Assembly: GCF_963678635.1 (NCBI RefSeq)
Contig: NC_087065.1
Coordinates: forward strand, 52,891,858 to 52,955,857
From: Symsagittifera roscoffensis
Lineage: Eukaryota; Xenacoelomorpha; Acoela; Convolutidae
DNA: 64,000 nucleotides
Direction: 5' to 3'
The position numbers and the translations under genes were made by a program. The notes under the pieces were generated by a model, which saw nothing but the letters and a program-made list of their open reading frames with translations, was not told where the DNA came from and made no database searches. Positions within the stretch are counted from its first letter, which is position 1; each line of letters starts with the position of its first letter. Shown in pieces: positions 46,101-57,549 of this stretch.

Positions 46101-49100
46101 TAAACTACAGCGTAGAAAGAGTAGCGACTTGTCTAGGGACATGCCGAAGTGTCTGAACACGTATTTGGCCTGGTCAATGGCCTTGACCAGAGTGCTGACC
46201 TCCAGCACCTGTTCCACTCCTATCTGTTTGGCAGCCATGTGGTAGTTCTTGCCAGCTGTCAGAAGAACTCTCTTTTCCTTCATCGCTACATCAAGCTGAA
46301 AACAATCACTGGAATCACAATTTAAGGAATACACCGAATCATAAAAAATCTCGAATTCAATTACTCACGATGATAAAAGAGATTGAAAGCTTTGTAAAGA
46401 CTGGCCCAAGGCTAATCAAGTGCCACAGAAAAATCCGACTAGTCACCGTTGCCAAAAAAAAACATTCATTAAACATTTCTTTTTCTGGTTTTCATAAATG
46501 TTTTTTTAGGCTGAGTGGACTTGACCCTTCCAAAAATATTTCAAAAAAACTAAATTTGCCAAACTTTTACATAGCTTTATTTAAAACATTGCTGAATATA
46601 AGACTAAGAAACTAACACTTGAAACCGTGCTTTCTAAACAATAAAAAAAGGTTTGAAAAACTATTTCATTGCTCTCGAACCACGAGTGAATGGGTTGTTT
46701 TCGAATTCCACTCCTATAACTCGACTTTTTACAGCTCTCATGAATGATTTTGCATAAGAACACGCTATAATACAAAGTTCATTCTCGCCTTCTCTGATCG
46801 GAAAAAAAAACTTTGATGCTGAAGTTTTTGCTTGCTTCTTTCCAAAACATACATACTTCAAAACTTACACGCACACTCACATAGTACTAAGCGTACAGAT
46901 GTTTAGCGCTGATTTAAATTATTCGTCTAAACAAACAAAACTTGAAAATTAAAACGGGTTTTTCCCAATGTGAGTTAATTTTGGACAAAATGAGAAAAAT
47001 ATGGAGACAAACTAAATTTTCAGAATTAAAACAGGTGCAAAATAATTTTAATTCTCAGGCCCTACGTTTTACCCTAAAAAGGATCATTTTCGGCTCTGCT
47101 AGTCAGTGAGAAATTACGCCAAAACTACCAGTTCGGTTGCTGACAAAAATATATCAAATTGCGCATCTTATTTATAATCTTGTCAATTTAGTTTAAATGA
47201 CTTTAATTTCATTCGATAGCCAAAAATGGGTGTCCCCTTATTCACTTCCTCGTTATTCAACACCCTATGTTTACACCCCCTACTTTACAACCCCACAAAA
47301 AGGCAAATCCACAACTATTTCACCCACTTTCGAAACCGATAAATTGTTTCAAATTAAGTCTTTTTATAACCATAATAGTTTTCCAATTAAGTGGGTAAAT
47401 TGAGGCCAGAGAAATCATTTATGATTCACTTGATGCATTTAGTCACAATAAATGCATTTGGATAAGTTAAAGAAATAATCCCTCATTTACGCGTTTAAAA
47501 AAGCTGCATGGTGCTAATAGGAAGGCAAAAAAGACGTTTGTGAGTTTTAAAAAAAAAATCAAACTTCCTTACTCTTCAACCACTATTATGAAAAATGCAC
47601 TATATTGTTTGCAACGTCTGTTCATTTTGCCTTATGTTAGAGAGACAAAAAAAACCAGTGGTATCAGGCCACGAGTACTATCTTATACACAAAAACAAAA
47701 CAAACAAAACAACTACAAACTGAAACTGCTCGAAACACGAAACAAATAAATGCAGAGCAACAGCAATTACAGATGAAGAAAATTTTGTTGAAACGAGGGG
47801 AGAACATGAGCATGACTTTTTTTACGGGAAAATCGGATGCTCGGCTAATTTTGAAAAACATCAAGGATCTGAGCGATAGGCCCTACCAACTAAAGAAACT
47901 GTACAACTCAGTTCAAACTGAACAACGAGTGCGCCAGCAGCGGGAAAGGTTTCATCGTCTCCACAGCAACCAGAAAATTCGAAATACCCGAGCTGTTCAA
48001 AAACTTTAGAAGATTCAACAGTGAACAAAACGATCACGAGAGGACTATTTTGTTCGCGACCCTGAAAATCAACGTGTCCTACAAAAATCTAAACTTTGGT
48101 TAAGTGGCGGAACTTTCAAATTCACGCCAAACAATTTTCATCAATTAAAGTCTATAAATATGCAGCCTCCGCTTGCATATATGCCTTACTACCAAATAAA
48201 CCGGAGAAAACGTAACATATTTCTTCGATGCCTTAAAATTAGTAGCCCCTGATAGTAGTATTGAAAAAAATTGGCTTGATTTTCAGCAGGCCGCTAGTCG
48301 AGCGTCTCGGAAAAAGAATTCCCAGAATCCAAGCTTTCTGGATCTTTTTTCTATCTTTCACAAAATTATATGAGAAAAATCGCGGAACTCGGATTAAACA
48401 ATTACGAAACAAATCACAAGTTCGCTTTTGCAGTTAGCATCTTACCCTCACTGGCTTTTGAAAAAGAAAAAGTGGGAAACTCATACGATTAAATAGCCAA
48501 GGAAAATCAAATAGTATGCGATCGCACCATAAAAGAGTCCAAAAATTGCGAAAATTGTTGAGCTACCCTTTATTTTGCATCAAATTACTTTTAAAAAAGA
48601 TGCCCCGGAATCGCGAACTCCTATTAACCTCTTCACTGTGGAATCAAAGGGATGCGGCATCATCCGATCATGCCAGAACAACAAAAGCTGTCAAGGAGTG
48701 GCATTATGGCATACAGCCAATTTCCAGTAGACCCCATCCCAATATATGGAAGGAAATTGCAAACTCGCAAAGAAAAGTACCGGGTCTTAGACCAAAAATG
48801 CCAAATATTATGCATGCTTACGAAGAAACAACTAACTTGCATTTCTTTGCCGCTATGGCGAACTTAAGCTAACTAATTCTTCTTTCATTCTTTTACACAT
48901 TTTTGAAGTTAAATTCAATTACCCAAACTGTTTGAGAAAAGACGTCTTCTTCCAGCCTCCCGGAGAAGTGAAAAAACACACTGTCTTGACTCGCATGTGA
49001 AAAACGCTGTCTCTAGCACTTTGATCCCAGAACGATCGCTCTTTTGGCAAGACGCTAGCTTGGGACTGGGGAAACCTTTGGACATTGCGTTGTATGAAGA

Positions 49101-52100
49101 CAATTTAAAAAAAATGACCGACTTCGCAGGGTTCGAAATGTAGATGAGTTTTACTTCAAATGATCAGTAATTGAATAAAGCTTTTAAAAATCAAAGTGGT
49201 GATCACAGCCAGTTTCCATTCCAAGTTTCATTTAAATTTAGCTAAGTAGTCTGTTATTGGCAACAACATTTTCAAGGTTTCTACCCTTTTTTATAATTTT
49301 GAATTAAAATTTAGTTACTCAAACTTTTTGAGAAAAAAACTTCTTGCAGCATACCGGAGACGTGAAAAAACACTGTTTGACTCAAATTTCAGAAAGGCTG
49401 TCTCAGTAATCGCTCTTCAGTAATTTAATCCCAGAGCAATCGCTCCTTTGGTGGGACAAGAGCTGGGGACTGGAAAATTCGTTAGAAATTGCGTTGTATG
49501 CCGACAATTAAAAAAAATTGACAAACCTCGCGTTTCAAAAAAATAGAAAAGTTTACTTCAAATCTGATATTGGCAACAACATTTTCAAGATCATGTTCAT
49601 TTTTGATAAAAACTTTCGTTTCGGTTACTAATTCGAATCATGCCGGTCGGATTAGTTTTCAAATTCATATCAAAGTGTAGACTATTGGCAAGCTCAACGA
49701 AATAAACACACATACACGACCTAAATAAGAGTATTCACCGCGTTCATTGACTCAAAAACGAGTTACATTCCGCGGTGAAATCTCAAAATTAAAATCCTTT
49801 TAAAAATTAATCCGATTTTCTGGCGATTTGTGTTTTTGCTATAGGACAGCATATATGCCGGCTCAGATTATCCATATAACAATGGCACTTTTAAATTGCA
49901 CGCAAAGAGCAAGAGTATAAATTAAGGTTCAAGATTGGCCGGTGAACAATTAAATCACCAATGATCAAAACTTTGAGAGAGCATCATCAGCATTTGAGAT
50001 CGAACCAAGCAAACAAACTCACCGCTTCCTGGGGATCGTTTACGGGCGAGGCAGTGATGCAATCTATACCCCACATCCTGAGGTACTTCACAATGCCCTC
50101 TAACATCCCGTCCACTACAAACTTCAGATCCCCAACCTCCAATTTTTCTCCTGAGCGCCGTTTAATCACCGCCACTGGCTCCCCGAACATGTTGACAATC
50201 GCACGGCGTCTACTGCCTGTTGTGGCTGACGAAACTACGTGCTGGTCGACATCACGAGTCGAGGAGACCGCAGCCAAGTCATCATTGGGGGTTCCTGTAA
50301 AAAAGACAAAGTGAAGTAATAGTAATAAAAATAACTAACACTTAGTGAGTGATTGGGTGACCAAAATACCAACGAACAAGGCGAAAAGAGAAAAGTTGGA
50401 AAAGAGAACTAAGTCAAAAACACTGAAACAATTTATGACCTTTTGAAGCATCATAACAAAAATAACGTAGCACCTCAAAGTTCTTTTAATTTCAAGACTC
50501 GCTCAATGATACTAGACGTTTTTGATAGCGCAGACACCAATTTGAAAAATTGGATCCATCGGTAATGTTTTATTCAGCTGGGATTGCAAAAATTCAACTC
50601 CATTTGTAAAAACTGAAAGATGAAGACGGTTATTTGCGCCATTGGCTTTCTGTCATCGAATAGTTTAGTTTTCCATTGAGTAAATGGAAACTATTCAACG
50701 CCAAACTCGGTTTTATAAAATAAAGAATTTAAAAAAAATTGATTAGCCCCCGGTCCTACTTCCAGTGTTCAACATTGGGCCTTGTTCCAAGCGGAAGAAA
50801 GATGTCATCGATGTTGCCATAGTTGTTCCCACCTTGAGGCGGATTACACTGAAACCCCTCTCACCGATACCGAAAAGGGATTTAAACTCAACTTTGTTTT
50901 AAATGCCGCACGTCTTAGCCAATCAGCCACGGCTGCTCACCGATTTGTTCTCGCTCGCGTCTGAATTCCACAGACACATAGTTTACATGAGATAGTAATT
51001 TTTGTTGCTGGAACTCAAAAAAAAAGTTCACTATACAAAAGTGTGATCGAAGATTTGTTGTTCTGGAATCCAGCGACAAACGCATAAGGCCGAGTTCCAC
51101 ACAACAGAAGATGGATTTTGGACACAGATGTATTTTGTTGCTGGACTTTAGCAGAATTTACATGGCGCAATCTATTTTGCATAATTCGTGTTCAAAATTT
51201 AACCACAAGAACGATTATTATCTGCATTTTTGTCAATCAAAAATTGCGTCAAAACTATTGGTTCAATTGCTGAGCAAAAAAAAAACATATCAAAGTGAGC
51301 CTTTTTTTATCAGCAAACAAAATTTTCGAAGCGGGTAATAACCTAATTCTGCTGAAATTCTAAGCAAGTTTCGTCTTCAACATTGTTCACCTAGAGTCAA
51401 CCAACTTGATCGCGTTCTAAATTTCAATTTTTATGCGTTTTAAACGCGTTTTAAATTTCAATTCTAAGCAAGTTTCGTCTTCATCATTGTTCACCTAGAG
51501 TCAACCCAACTTGATAAAAAAACGCGTTTAAATTTTATGCTGATCTTTTAAAAATCAGCACTGTATTTTCGGTGGAGACAGGTGATTAACAATTGCCTGC
51601 GAAACCCACTGACAAATCTTCAAAAATTAAAAAATACGAATGCAAGCGTATTAGCCTTTTGCCTTGAATTTTATTCAGTAACAGGCTATAATCATCGCAA
51701 ACTTTGAGATTTATTGTAAAGAATTATTGGAGGACTCATTTCTGCCTATTTTCATGTCACTTCTACTTCATCGCTAGGGACAATTTATTTTGAGCCCAAA
51801 AACTAAGAGCTCACCTGAGAATACGAGGAATAACAAAATTAATTAAACTAATTAACTGATAATTTTCAAATCAGATTAAAATCATTGTGATTACAGTATT
51901 TTGAAACTCAGGACAAGAATTAGAGCAGCAGAATGTTGCCGCTCAAGAGGACACACGAAACACCTATGAAAAAATTGTACACAGAGGTATAGGGGAGCTC
52001 CGAATCAATTGGGATACAGCATTTCAAGCTAGCGAATAGAAAGAAAAAACGTTAATAACTCGAGAAACGCAACCAACAAAAGTCAAGAAACGCAACCAAC

Positions 52101-55100
52101 AAACAGTTTTAAATAAGCATTTAGTATTTACAGAGCGGCCATTAACCAACAAAACCCAGATGGACGCCCATTGAGCCTTAAAAAATGCCTACGAAATTGC
52201 AAAAAATATTGAGCGATGAAGTTTTGAAACTTTGACCGTATTACATGACAATCTGATATACCACGATAATTTTCCCTTCAAACTACACATAAGACAACGC
52301 TTGCAATACCACGCAAACGTGACATTTCATGCTAGAGAATAGAAAAAGACGTAAATAACTTAGTCGAAAAAAAACCGTAGTTGAAATTGAAAATTTTTTA
52401 GGAAAAATGAAAAATTCAATTTCAGCATAACAGTCGGAAAACACAACCTACACACTGTTTTAAATAAGCTTCTAGTATTTACCGAGCGGGCAATAAGACA
52501 ACAACGCCCGGGTCGACGCCCTTTGAGCCGTAAACAAAAAGAAATGCCCAACAAATTGATGTCACAAAATTTTGAGCGATCAAGTTTTAAAACTTTGACC
52601 ATATTACATCACCTACTATACCACAATATTTTTTTGACTTCAAACTACACAAAATACAACACATGCGATATCACGCAAGGATAGCATTGCATGCTCGTAA
52701 GAAAACGTATTTAAATACGTTGGTAAAAACCTATAGTTAAAACTGAAAACTCAATTTCCGTAAAACAGCCGAAAAACACAACCGACAGTTTGAAAAGGGC
52801 TTTTAGTACCTACAGAGCGGCCACTAAGCGAACAATACGTGGGTGCACGCCCATTGAGCCGAAAAAATGCCAAAGAAATTGCTGTCATAAAATTTTTTTG
52901 AGTGATCAAGTTTCAAACCTTTGACCTTATACACACCAACGTACGCCACAATCAATTTTTTCTGTCTAAAAACACATGAAAAGTTGACTAATCCGATAAA
53001 AAAGGCCTAATTTACTCAGACCGAATAAAACTTTTGAGCAAAAAAAGAAAATAAATTAAGTCAGCATTAGTAAATATACAAAGTCTAGAAGTAAATCAAC
53101 AACAATTGCAACTGCAATGAAAACTGCTTACAGTACAAGAAAAATTCGTGAGGTGATAACTAAGTCGACAAAATATAAGCAAACAGACAAAAGCCCGACA
53201 AATCAGTTTTTCACGAACGTTTTTTTCCCTTAATTTCATACATCCTGAAAAAACAAGGTCTGGCCGGGACTAAAACCACAGACTTAAAGGTGCAAAAGCA
53301 ACCGCTTTATCTCTAGACCAAGTGCGACGGAGTCAAGAAGTTGTGAGTCCAGAAGTTGCTAAGATTCATTATACAGAAAAGCAACTTCTATTTCTGACAG
53401 ATTTGGAAAAAATTGTTTACGGGAAAAGTCTAGTTCTTGATTAAGCTGTCGCAAAGGTAATAATGTGATAAAAATGTTAAAGCAAATCCTCACTTAGAAC
53501 TGAACTGGAAAAAATTCGTTCAGGTCAATTGTAGGTAAGCCTCTCAGCGTAAGTCAAGAGTCGGCAGCTGCGGCGTAACAAAATCTTTGAACTATTAAGA
53601 ATCCATTCTATTTGCAATTGTTAACGTTTTATTCGAGCGCAGGAAAATTAATGAGTTACTATCGAACGCTAATTTTTGAGAAGTAAAATTCTGAAAACTG
53701 ATAGCACATACGAGTTCGTTTAGAGTCAAAAACTTCCCCCTAGAGCCCCGTTACATGTTTAGAATTGATAGGGGATGAAAGTTCAGTAGACATTAAGCTA
53801 GTTCCATGCTGCAGTAACCAGTGAACAACTCCACGTAAGGTTTTCAAGCCGCAGAGACGGCTTAAGAGCCCATTTTTTTTGCAGAAAATAAACTAAAAAT
53901 GAACATCACGCGAGAAAACTATCAATTGCACATAACTAATACTTGAATAGGTGCATTCCATTAAATCGGAAAGATAAAAATTTGTTGAGATGCACCAATT
54001 TTGAAGTTTACGAACAAAAGCGATATTTGACAACTAGAGTAAATTATCATGTAATGTATTGTTAGTTACATTAGTATCACCAGAAAAATGCGTTTTCCTC
54101 ACAGAACTTTACGTTCCAATGCGGTTTAATCGCTTATTTTGTTGTGAAACAATTTTAAAAGATGACAGAATATGATAAAATAGTGATTTTCTCTTCCAAT
54201 GCCATTGCAAAAATATTCAATGGTTTTTATGCACTTACATTTTGGAATGTAAGTGCATAATAATCTTTAAACATAATCTTTAAACATGTTCCATAATCCA
54301 CTTACATTTTGAAACACGTTTAAAGATTTGTCTCTGGAATCCAAGAGTATACAGACACAAAATTGTGCGTCTATCCAGTGCGCAGTTTGGCCTCGTGATG
54401 AAATTGAGTTTCAGTTAAAACTTTTGGGGAGCTTCTGTAAGATTTTACACTTACTGTTCAAGTTCGACTCCTTGACATCAGTTGAAACATGTTCACTCTG
54501 CAACGACGCGACACTTTTGGTCTCCAACTCATTCAATCTGCTCGTAATGAAACTGTAGATATCTATAAGACAAGCAGCGTCTAATGCTGCGTACAGTATC
54601 TGTGCGTCTCTTAGAGGTCTTCGTTCCCAGTTACTCAATTGTTCGGTTTTATTTAAAATCTTTCCAAAACATTTGAACACTGTCAAACTTAGACCTTTTT
54701 CTTGTCTGTGATCAATCGGTAGATCAGCCGCAGAATAGGGGAAAAATGAAGGATATGACGTCTCCACCTTCTGTACCAGATCACAAATGTCGACTAAATT
54801 TCGAATATACGCATCTTGCAAACACTCTGAGAAAAACGAGTAACTCGCGAGAGCATTCAAGTCACTACCAAAACCAAATCCAAGTTTTGTAATTCTTCTT
54901 GAGGTAAAAAGATGTTTGAAAAACCACTTCAGAACACAAGGATCAATTTTAGATTCGATGACTGTTAAGTCGAATAAGTACACAAAATCAGAAGTTGCGA
55001 GTTGTAAAAGAGCAACCTGGTTCGCCGTTTTCTCGAACCCAGGTTTCCACTCACAGTCAAGTCCTACCATTCTTACAATCTTTTTCTTGACAATAGAATC

Positions 55101-55439
55101 AGCAGCGCGCATGAACATGTTGAAATCATCTACAATTACAATATTTGATTCCGTAATCCTTAATGTGTAGTAAATCCCTGGCTTGACTTCCGGGTTCAAG
55201 CCTCCGAAAGATTCGAAACTTGGATTTGTTTCGCTGCATTCAATTGATCCGAGGCTGGGGTCCAATTTTTGATCGCTGAAAGGCAGCTTCTGGATTTTGT
55301 AAACTCCAGTTTTAAGGTACTCTTCAATCACGGGTTTGATGTCTTCTTCAAGGTCAATTAGTTTAAGGTCGTAGTAGTGGAACCAAGTCAGGGCCATGTT
55401 TCTGTCGTTATAGTGCAGACACTTTCGCACTAATTCGAC
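43029..55439 (-). CDS. EXD3: EXD3/Mut-7-like 3'-5' exonuclease, 5'-partial
   Basis: Five minus-strand exons join in phase: 55439-54455, 50294-50023, 46295-46062, 45383-45266, 43189-43029. Together they give a DEDDy exonuclease domain followed by a Mut7-C domain, the order found in metazoan EXD3 and nematode MUT-7. Members trim RNA 3' ends; MUT-7 acts in small-RNA silencing. That role is family knowledge and has not been shown here. All catalytic acidic residues seen in the family are present. The N-terminal exons are beyond the window, past a Gypsy element that begins 490 bp upstream of the first exon. The terminal two exons also exist as downstream duplicates at 38790-38907 and 36576-36736. 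Confidence 0.85.
43221..43542. mobile_element. TIR element (MITE) with AGACAATTCGGCC ends, copy 2
   Basis: Same as 36768-37069, with a central GGGCGCGCTATGCGCGCGGC palindrome that copy 1 lacks. Copy 1 reads CACCGGTGGTAACC there, consistent with loss of a hairpin in copy 1. Confidence 0.8.
44350..45075 (+). pseudogene. Decayed reverse transcriptase (LINE), copy 2
   Basis: Duplicate of 37875-38600 with the same stops. The shared disabling changes show that the RT was already dead before the duplication. Confidence 0.7.
45266..45383 (-). CDS. EXD3: EXD3 penultimate exon, proximal copy
   Basis: 118 nt from acceptor TTCTAG to donor GTAAGA, phase 0 to 1. It encodes VRALVSILDGKHCNWKKLAG, then HELFFSDHFDPETAAILKS, the variable insert between the two zinc-ribbon halves. 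Its position directly after the 46062 exon makes it the likely used copy. Confidence 0.85.
45550..45835 (-). mobile_element. hAT-like MITE fragment, copy 2
   Basis: Duplicate of 39060-39345. It keeps a 26-bp stretch (AACACGAAATTTTTCCTAAG...) deleted from copy 1 between short GCCG repeats. Confidence 0.5.
46062..46295 (-). CDS. EXD3: EXD3 exon: middle of Mut7-C and first zinc-ribbon cysteines
   Basis: 234 nt, phase 0 to phase 0, acceptor GTTTTCAG, donor GTACGT. It encodes KEKRVLLTAGKNYHMAAKQI, the RILLT-type strand of Mut7-C, and ends RCSLCNGDDYI, the first Cys pair of the C-terminal zinc ribbon. It is not included in the duplicated block, so it exists once. Confidence 0.88.
47560..48870 (+). 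pseudogene. MULE (Mutator-like) transposase relic
   Basis: A FLYWCH-like N-terminal region lies at 47580-47920. Then comes LWLSGGTFKFTPNNFHQLKS (about 48090-48150), the LWLGDGTF-P-F-QL start of the MULE DDE domain, with the first catalytic Asp read as Ser-Gly. Further on are WLDFQQAASRA, then TTKAVKEWHYGIQPI and HPNIWKEI near the end. Frameshifts and stops separate the parts. It lies in the EXD3 intron between the two Mut7-C exons, opposite to the gene. Confidence 0.8.
48915..49625. repeat. Two diverged tandem units of about 400 bp
   Basis: Units at about 48915-49260 and 49315-49625 share GTGAAAAAACAC, CTGTCTC, CCCAGA(A/G)C(G/A)ATCGCTC and ATTGCGTTGTATG in the same order, 404 bp apart at CCCAGA. 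Identity is moderate, so the duplication is old. It may be part of the MULE's 3' flank. Confidence 0.7.
50023..50294 (-). CDS. EXD3: EXD3 exon: start of Mut7-C domain
   Basis: Acceptor TTTTTTACAG, donor GTGAGT. The single base left by the previous exon plus GA gives Arg, and the frame then stays open for 90 codons. LKFVVDGMLEGIVKYLRMWG is the hallmark start of Mut7-C (PIN-like), with the conserved Asp in VVDGML. The preceding 50 residues form a basic linker with SRRR and KRR. Confidence 0.88.
50295..52000. other. EXD3 intron, mostly unassigned
   Basis: No protein-like frame on either strand that I trust. A roughly 60-bp unit, TTCTAAGCAAGTTTCGTCTTCA followed by TTGTTCACCTAGAGTCAACC, is repeated at about 51358 and 51462. 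Confidence 0.45.
52015..53000. repeat. Three diverged tandem units of about 340 bp
   Basis: Landmarks TTTTAAATAAGC-TTAGTATTTACAGAGCGG and GACGCCC-TTGAGCC occur near 52107, 52458 and 52789, spacings of 351 and 331. Each unit ends with a TTTGACC-TATTACA stretch. This is a short satellite-like array in the EXD3 intron. Confidence 0.8.
53261..53330 (-). mobile_element. tRNA-like SINE head
   Basis: The minus strand reads CTTGGTCTAGAGATAAAGCG (A-box-like) and GTCTGTGGTTTTAGTCCC (B-box-like, TTTTAG for TTCGAG) at tRNA spacing. It is degenerate. Confidence 0.5.
53340..54226. other. EXD3 intron, nothing recognised
   Basis: No open frame or repeat that I can support. Confidence 0.35.
54227..54260. 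repeat. Perfect 15-bp hairpin
   Basis: TTATGCACTTACATT, a TTGG loop, then the exact complement. It is followed by two direct copies of ATAATCTTTAAACAT and a further CACTTACATTTTG at 54300. It is about 200 bp inside the intron from the exonuclease exon's donor. Confidence 0.85.
54455..55439 (-). CDS. EXD3: EXD3 exon: DEDDy 3'-5' exonuclease domain
   Basis: This 985-nt exon runs from acceptor TTTTTCTAG (phase 0) to donor GTAAGT (phase 1). Exo I reads MVGLDCEWKPG (D128 and E130 counted from the exon start). Exo II reads LGFGFGSDLNAL (D193). Exo III reads ILYAALDAACLIDIY (Y283, D287), the Y-x3-D form that defines the DEDDy group. About 120 residues before Exo I, starting VELVRKCLHYNDRNMALTWF, correspond to the helical region before the nuclease. 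It is the longest open frame in the window. Confidence 0.92.
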
Positions 55440-55930
55440 CTAGAAAAATTCAAGAAGGGTATTTTGATTCAATCATCAACGAACCAGAATGTCAAAAATA
55501 GAATCAAAAGTTAACACCAAAAAACTGTAATTCACAGCACCGCCCAGACTTCTTAATCTTCGTATTATATCTTTCTTAATCTTCGTAAACAATTCTGCGT
55601 TATTGTTATTGTAGCAACAGGTTGTTATATTCTGTTCTACAGTTTATGGGTACAATTTTCTAATAACTTGAATCCAAAATATTAATACTTTTTAAACAGT
55701 TATTATCCTATTTCGCGTTTTTTCAACCAATAGGAAACCCAAATAAACGACGTTGAATTAAGAAAAATTAACAAAAAATCATATGGCTGGGATAAAAACA
55801 AAAAATGTCGGCTCAAACAAGCTTAAAAAATCTGATAATTTCTATTTCATTATAACGAAAAGTTCAATAGAAATCGGACAAATCCAATCCTCGGATCCTT
55901 GATCATATTTGAAGTATTTTCGATTACCGT

Positions 55931-56164
55931 TGTCATATCTCTGTGTATAAAATAATCTAGAATCAGAACGGATTGCTAAACACTTCAAGAAAGGCTCGAT
56001 GATGATAAGAAAACAACTGAATCTTAATGTGTATTCTTTTGCACTGAGAGTTCATGCTCTCTGATACGTCTTACGCGTATCGGTCAAGCCCATCAGACCA
56101 ATATAAATCTAATATACATACATATAAAGACATCATCAGTTTGAGTCAAATCGGCCGGATGACA
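55931..56164 (-). mobile_element. 3' LTR of Gypsy element
   Basis: Minus-strand LTR of 234 bp starting TGTCATCCGGCC and ending ATATGACA, so the ends are a 6-bp inverted TGTCAT/ATGACA. It matches the partial 5' LTR at 63857-64000, for example at AGAGAGCATGAACTCTCAG and ACACAGAG-TATGACA. The two differ at several positions, so the insertion is not very young. It lies 490 bp upstream of the first visible EXD3 exon, probably in an intron. Confidence 0.85.
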
Positions 56165-56182
56165 TTCCCCTCTCTTCCCTTA
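56165..56182 (-). promoter_or_regulatory. Polypurine tract
   Basis: Minus strand AAGGGAAGAGAGGGGAA lies directly before the LTR start TGTCAT. This is the expected primer site for plus-strand synthesis. Confidence 0.8.
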
Positions 56183-56184
56183 TA

Positions 56185-57400
56185 AATGTTGAGGACCGTT
56201 AATGAGTTTATAATGTGGGACGATCTTTGAGTTTTAAGTCTGTTCTCTCTCTACAGTTTTTTTCGCCTTCTTTCTTCTCACACTTCTGCAGCTTCTCTTT
56301 CCCTGCATCTTCCTTTTCTTGTTGCCTTTCATGTTCCTCTGTTGAAATTCCGTCGTCTTGATTCTTGTCCTCCTTGCTGTTTGCTTCCGCGATACAAAAT
56401 ACTTCCTTCCCCTTTGGGGCTTTCTGTTTGAGTTGCCACATCAACCACATTGACACTTTGGTTCGGCTTTCTCGGTTGGTTCACGTCTAGAAATTTCACT
56501 CAGGCAATCAATTTTTCGTTCAAGCCCATTTTGTAGATCAGGCTTCTGTAGTTTGAGTTATTGGCTTGCTGTAATGGTTGTTGTTATTCCGGTGAAAGCT
56601 ATAGACATTTTTTAGCGTGTCAATCGTGTTAATCGGTACTGGACACCCTAGTGTTTTCGCCACTGCGGATGGGTGGTCTTGTTCGTGTCGATTTTTTCGT
56701 TGATCTTATAGTCACTTGGGTTGGTGTCTTTCTGATGTCGATTCGTTTTGGGAATGGTGCCGTGTTTTCTGACGTTGTTGATCAAATTGTTTGCCCTACC
56801 GTAATTTTCGCCTATGATTGTTTAATGCTACCGTCTGGTTTGAACATCATGCTTTTTGCGAGTCTGGGTGTTGGTTTTGCCCAGGTCCCTATCCAGTTTG
56901 GAGTGATTTGACTTTTCGTTTCTTTTGGCTCTTCCTTTCTGTTTGCGGCTCTTTTTGAGCTTGTTGTTCCTTGTGGGTTAGTTTCTTTGTAATTCCCGTT
57001 TTTCTCATCTTCCTGAAACATCGGTTGTTGTTGCGCGTTGGGTTGCGTTATGTCTAAAAAACGTAAACATGGGCCCGTTCCTCTTGCGGAATGTAAGCAC
57101 GTTGTCACTTAGACCTGAGGGTTTGCAGGGTACGTAGATTTTTGGGTTAGGTACCAATACGAATCCGCTGTTCTTGAATAGTTTGGTTTGTTTACCTAGT
57201 GTTTGAACCCAAGCTGTGAGTTGCGCGTGCGTTAAGACTTTTCATTTTATTGTTTTGCATTTTGGTTCGATTTTTTTTGGGTATTCACTTTCGTGACGAT
57301 TCTCACCGGTTTTCCGAACTACCTGTTGAATATGTTTCTTAATGTTTTTGTCCACATGTGTTCTATTGTATCTTAAGTTTAACGCTTCCTTCTCATTAGC
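56185..57400 (-). pseudogene. Post-integrase region of Gypsy element
   Basis: Frames at 56208-56456 and 56812-57108 are rich in Lys, Glu and Gln (for example EEHERQQEKEDAGKEKLQKC). They look like the charged C-terminal tail of Pol or a small extra ORF. No signal peptide or membrane segment supports an envelope gene. Confidence 0.5.
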
Positions 57401-57549
57401 TAGTGTATGTCTAGTTCTCACATCTGCTTCACTATGAGCTTGCGTTGTCGGTTGATCTTCCTCCTTTTAAGTCGCGTTGATCGGTTCTGGGATCCGTTTT
57501 ACTGGTATGCTTGTTATAGTCACGTCGTTCTCCGGCCTTCATTGCAAGT

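Noticed and set aside
54916-55170. Plus-strand frame of 84 codons
   Set aside because: Antisense shadow of the DEDDy exonuclease exon.
56208-57108. Envelope gene making the Gypsy element an errantivirus
   Set aside because: The frames after integrase are charged and lack a signal peptide, furin-type site or transmembrane segment.
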